The notes beneath the pieces were generated by a model that saw only the letters and a program-made list of their open reading frames with translations, was not told the origin of the DNA and did not search any database. Below are positions 41,301 to 44,300 of a stretch of 64,000 nt of DNA, one piece after another. The translations under genes and the position numbers were made by a program. This DNA comes from Myxocyprinus asiaticus. Its lineage: Eukaryota > Chordata > Actinopteri > Cypriniformes > Catostomidae. The stretch covers positions 55,688,001-55,752,000 of the forward strand of contig NC_059346.1 in the NCBI RefSeq assembly GCF_019703515.2. Reading direction: 5' to 3'. Each line of letters starts with the position of its first letter. Positions within the stretch are counted from its first letter, which is position 1.

Positions 41301-44300
41301 GGCCCTAACGGATCGCGTGTGAGAGCTGTCTGTGACGCTAACGGATCGCGTGTGAGAGCTGCCTGTGGCGCTAACGGATCGCGTGTGTGAGCTGCCTGTG
41401 GCCCTAACGGATCGCGTGTGTGAGCTGCCTGTGATGCTAACGGATCGCGTGTGTGAGCTGCCTGTGACGCTAACGGATCGCGTGTGTGAGCTGCCTGTGG
41501 CGCTAACGGATCGCGTGTGAGAGCTGCCTGTGGCGCTAACGGATCGCGTGTGAGAGCTGCCTGTGGCCCTAACGGATCGCGTGTGAGAGCTGCCTGTGAC
41601 GTTAACGGATCGCGTGTGTGAGCTGCCTGTGACGCTAACGGATAGCGTGTGAGAGCTGCCTGTGACGTTAACGGATCGCGTGTGTGAGCTTCCTGTGACG
41701 TTAACGGATCGCGTGTGTGAGCTGCCTGTGACGCTAACGGATCGCGTGTGTGAGCTGCCTGTGGCGCTAACGGATCGCCTGTGTGAGCTGCCTGTGGCGC
41801 TAACGGATCGCCTGTGTGAGCTGCCTGTGGCGCTAACGGATCACGAGTGAGAGCTGCTGTGACGCTAACGGATCACGTGTGAGAGCTGCTGTGACGCTAA
41901 CAGATCACGTGTGAGAGCTGCTGTGGCGCTAACGGATCACGTGTGAGAGCTGCTGTGGCTCTCCCTTCCACGGAAAGATTTTACCCCATCTCCTTTTATA
42001 TGAACAGGTCTCCTGGAAAGGCAGGAGACTGATCACACATAACAGCTTTCATAATGTTTAAGCCTACTTATATTAATTAGTCCAAAAAAAAAATTTAACT
42101 CACATGAGCAGTTTCTTGTCTTCCCCAGTGGAGACAGAACATGTAGCGCGCACTTTGCTTGTGATTTTGATTCAGATTCGTGATTCCCAAAACTAATAAT
42201 TCAGACCTCTTTTTGAATCTTTTTGTTCAGTTCAAAGGAATCAAATTTAAAATATTTGACTGAAATTATTCTTTCAATGAATCACACATCACTATCGCCG
42301 ATCTGCATGCATTTTTGCACATACAGCTGTAATTTTTATTTATTTCTTTATTTTTTTGCGGTGTTCAGTCGCAAAAGTAACAAAAGGGTCTGGAGAAATT
42401 TATCGGAGTAAAAGTATCAATTTTCTCTTCAAAATGTAGTGAAGTGAAAGTAAAAGTCCAAAAAAATATTTATACTCAAGTATAAATATTTAAAAAAACT
42501 GTACTTAAGTACAGTAACAAAGTATTTGTACTTCGTTGCTATACACCTCTGGTAATGTAAAATGTAAGACTTTTCTCACACAAGTCTTACATTTACTTCC
42601 TCCTTTTGAGTGAGTAAACAGCCCATTTCTCATAGTTCTGAGTGTCAGGCAGGAAATGTGAAAGAAACAATTCATAGAAACATTCATTGTGTGAACACTG
42701 TGGCTGTATTTCAACAACAAACCCATTGAGAGTTTTGATTGAAAGAGTTCAAATCAAAACCAAGCAAACAAGCTAAACAGTATCTGGTTTTGATGGTGTT
42801 AGTAAATGTATTTAACCTGATATTAACCTTATCTAACTGTCTTACAGAATATGACCTCACCTACTTTCTATATGTTCCAGTCACCCAGACCGGAGATTAG
42901 GCAAAACGTTTGTCAGGGTTACAGTAATATGTGATTCACAGTTTGTGAGAAAAGCAATGGAGCAATGCGTTTGACTAATTTTGCAAGTTTGTTGAATTTC
43001 AAGATTTTAGAGTAGTGTGAATACATTAAGATGCATATCCACAAATTAAGTTTCTTTAAAGACCTCTTTTTTTAAATAATATTATTTTAACCAACCACAA
43101 TCCATTTCAATCCATAACCAAATTTACACAGTGATGGTATCAGATGGTAATACCATGGTTCTTTGATATATATACAGTATAATGGTACTGAATAATTACC
43201 AGATCTGTGTGCCATGGTATTTACATCCAAGGTAAACATGGTATTTGGTATACATCCAAAACACATGGAAGTACCTACAATACATTGTACCATGCCCAAA
43301 AAACAGGGTATTACTAAGAAACCAGAAACATGGAATCAGAACATTGTAAAAAAAAAAAAAGAAAAAGAAAACAAAAAACACACGTTAATACCATTGTACT
43401 GTTTTTTATTGTTTGTATATACTATACTTGTATAGTGCAACCTCACCTTTTACAGGGAGTTGTGAACATTGATGACCACTGTAAGAACACCTGTAAATAC
43501 CTCCAGTGCCATTATCAAGGAGAGGGGCCGTCACCAACACACTATAGACATAAAGAGACAGATTCGTGAGGTAAAGGAGGATGTGCAATGATGGAACAAG
43601 ATCTTCATGTAACAATGTTGCATAGCTGTGTTAACATCAGAAAGTAAAGATGATTTTGGTCATACTATAAAAATAAGAACATACAATATTCTGGGAATCA
43701 GGATGTACCTGGGTAGTTGACATGACATGTGAACAGTGACAGCAGTACAAGTAAAAAAAAAAAAAAATGTGCATTATTATAACAACATCTTAGTTTCCAT
43801 CCATTTGACTTGTCACAATAATGTAATTTCTAATCTATTTTATGTGCTTTCAGAGATTCAGAATTTCTTCATCGGTAATAAAATTCAAAGTTGCTGAAAA
43901 AAATTGGTGGAATGACTGTAGTGACGTACCGACTCACGATTGGTCACTTGTCAGTTACCAGGGTAACTCTCTTGTTTCAAAAAGGACACTCCACGGAAAC
44001 TGCGCTCCAGTCAGTAACTGAAACCCAGCAGCTGGCAAGTGCAAACTCCAAATAATTTGTCCTCATCCTCCTTGGCCTGGCTGCTGCCTTTGATACAGTG
44101 AACCACCAGATCCTCATATCCACCATGTCTGACCTGGGCACACAGGAACTGCACTTGGCTGGTTTGAGTCGTCCCTCACAGGCAGATCCTTTAAGGTCTC
44201 CTGGGGAGGAGAGGTGTTCCCCAGATATCAGTGCATGGACCTCTCCTCTTTTCAATCTACACAACATCACTCGGACAGATCATAAAAGCACATGGCTTCT

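Larger units (their letters stand above)
37895..41960. repeat. 33-bp minisatellite, about 100 units, with higher-order blocks
   Basis: The unit is ctaacggatcgcgtgtgaga plus gctgcctgtggcg. Variants differ at a few positions (gtgaga or gtgtga; ggcgc, gacgc or ggccc). The main array runs 38585-41960; a few units lie left of the DNA element inserted at 37958-38584. Because 33 is a multiple of three, several frames stay open for hundreds of bases and look like 11-residue repeat proteins. A marker gaacattttaagagctgcct recurs at irregular spacing, for example 39792, 40169, 40861 and 41279. The last units are 32 bp and degenerate. The unit is CpG-rich in an AT-rich intron. Confidence 0.95.

Noticed and set aside
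38797..41850. Long open frames with 11-residue repeats such as [11 protein letters not shown] on both strands
   Set aside because: They are produced by a 33-bp minisatellite whose length is a multiple of three. They occur in several frames and both strands, with no start context or splice support.
37895..41960. CRISPR-like regular repeats
   Set aside because: Units are directly abutting 33-mers without unique spacers, in a vertebrate intron. This is a minisatellite.
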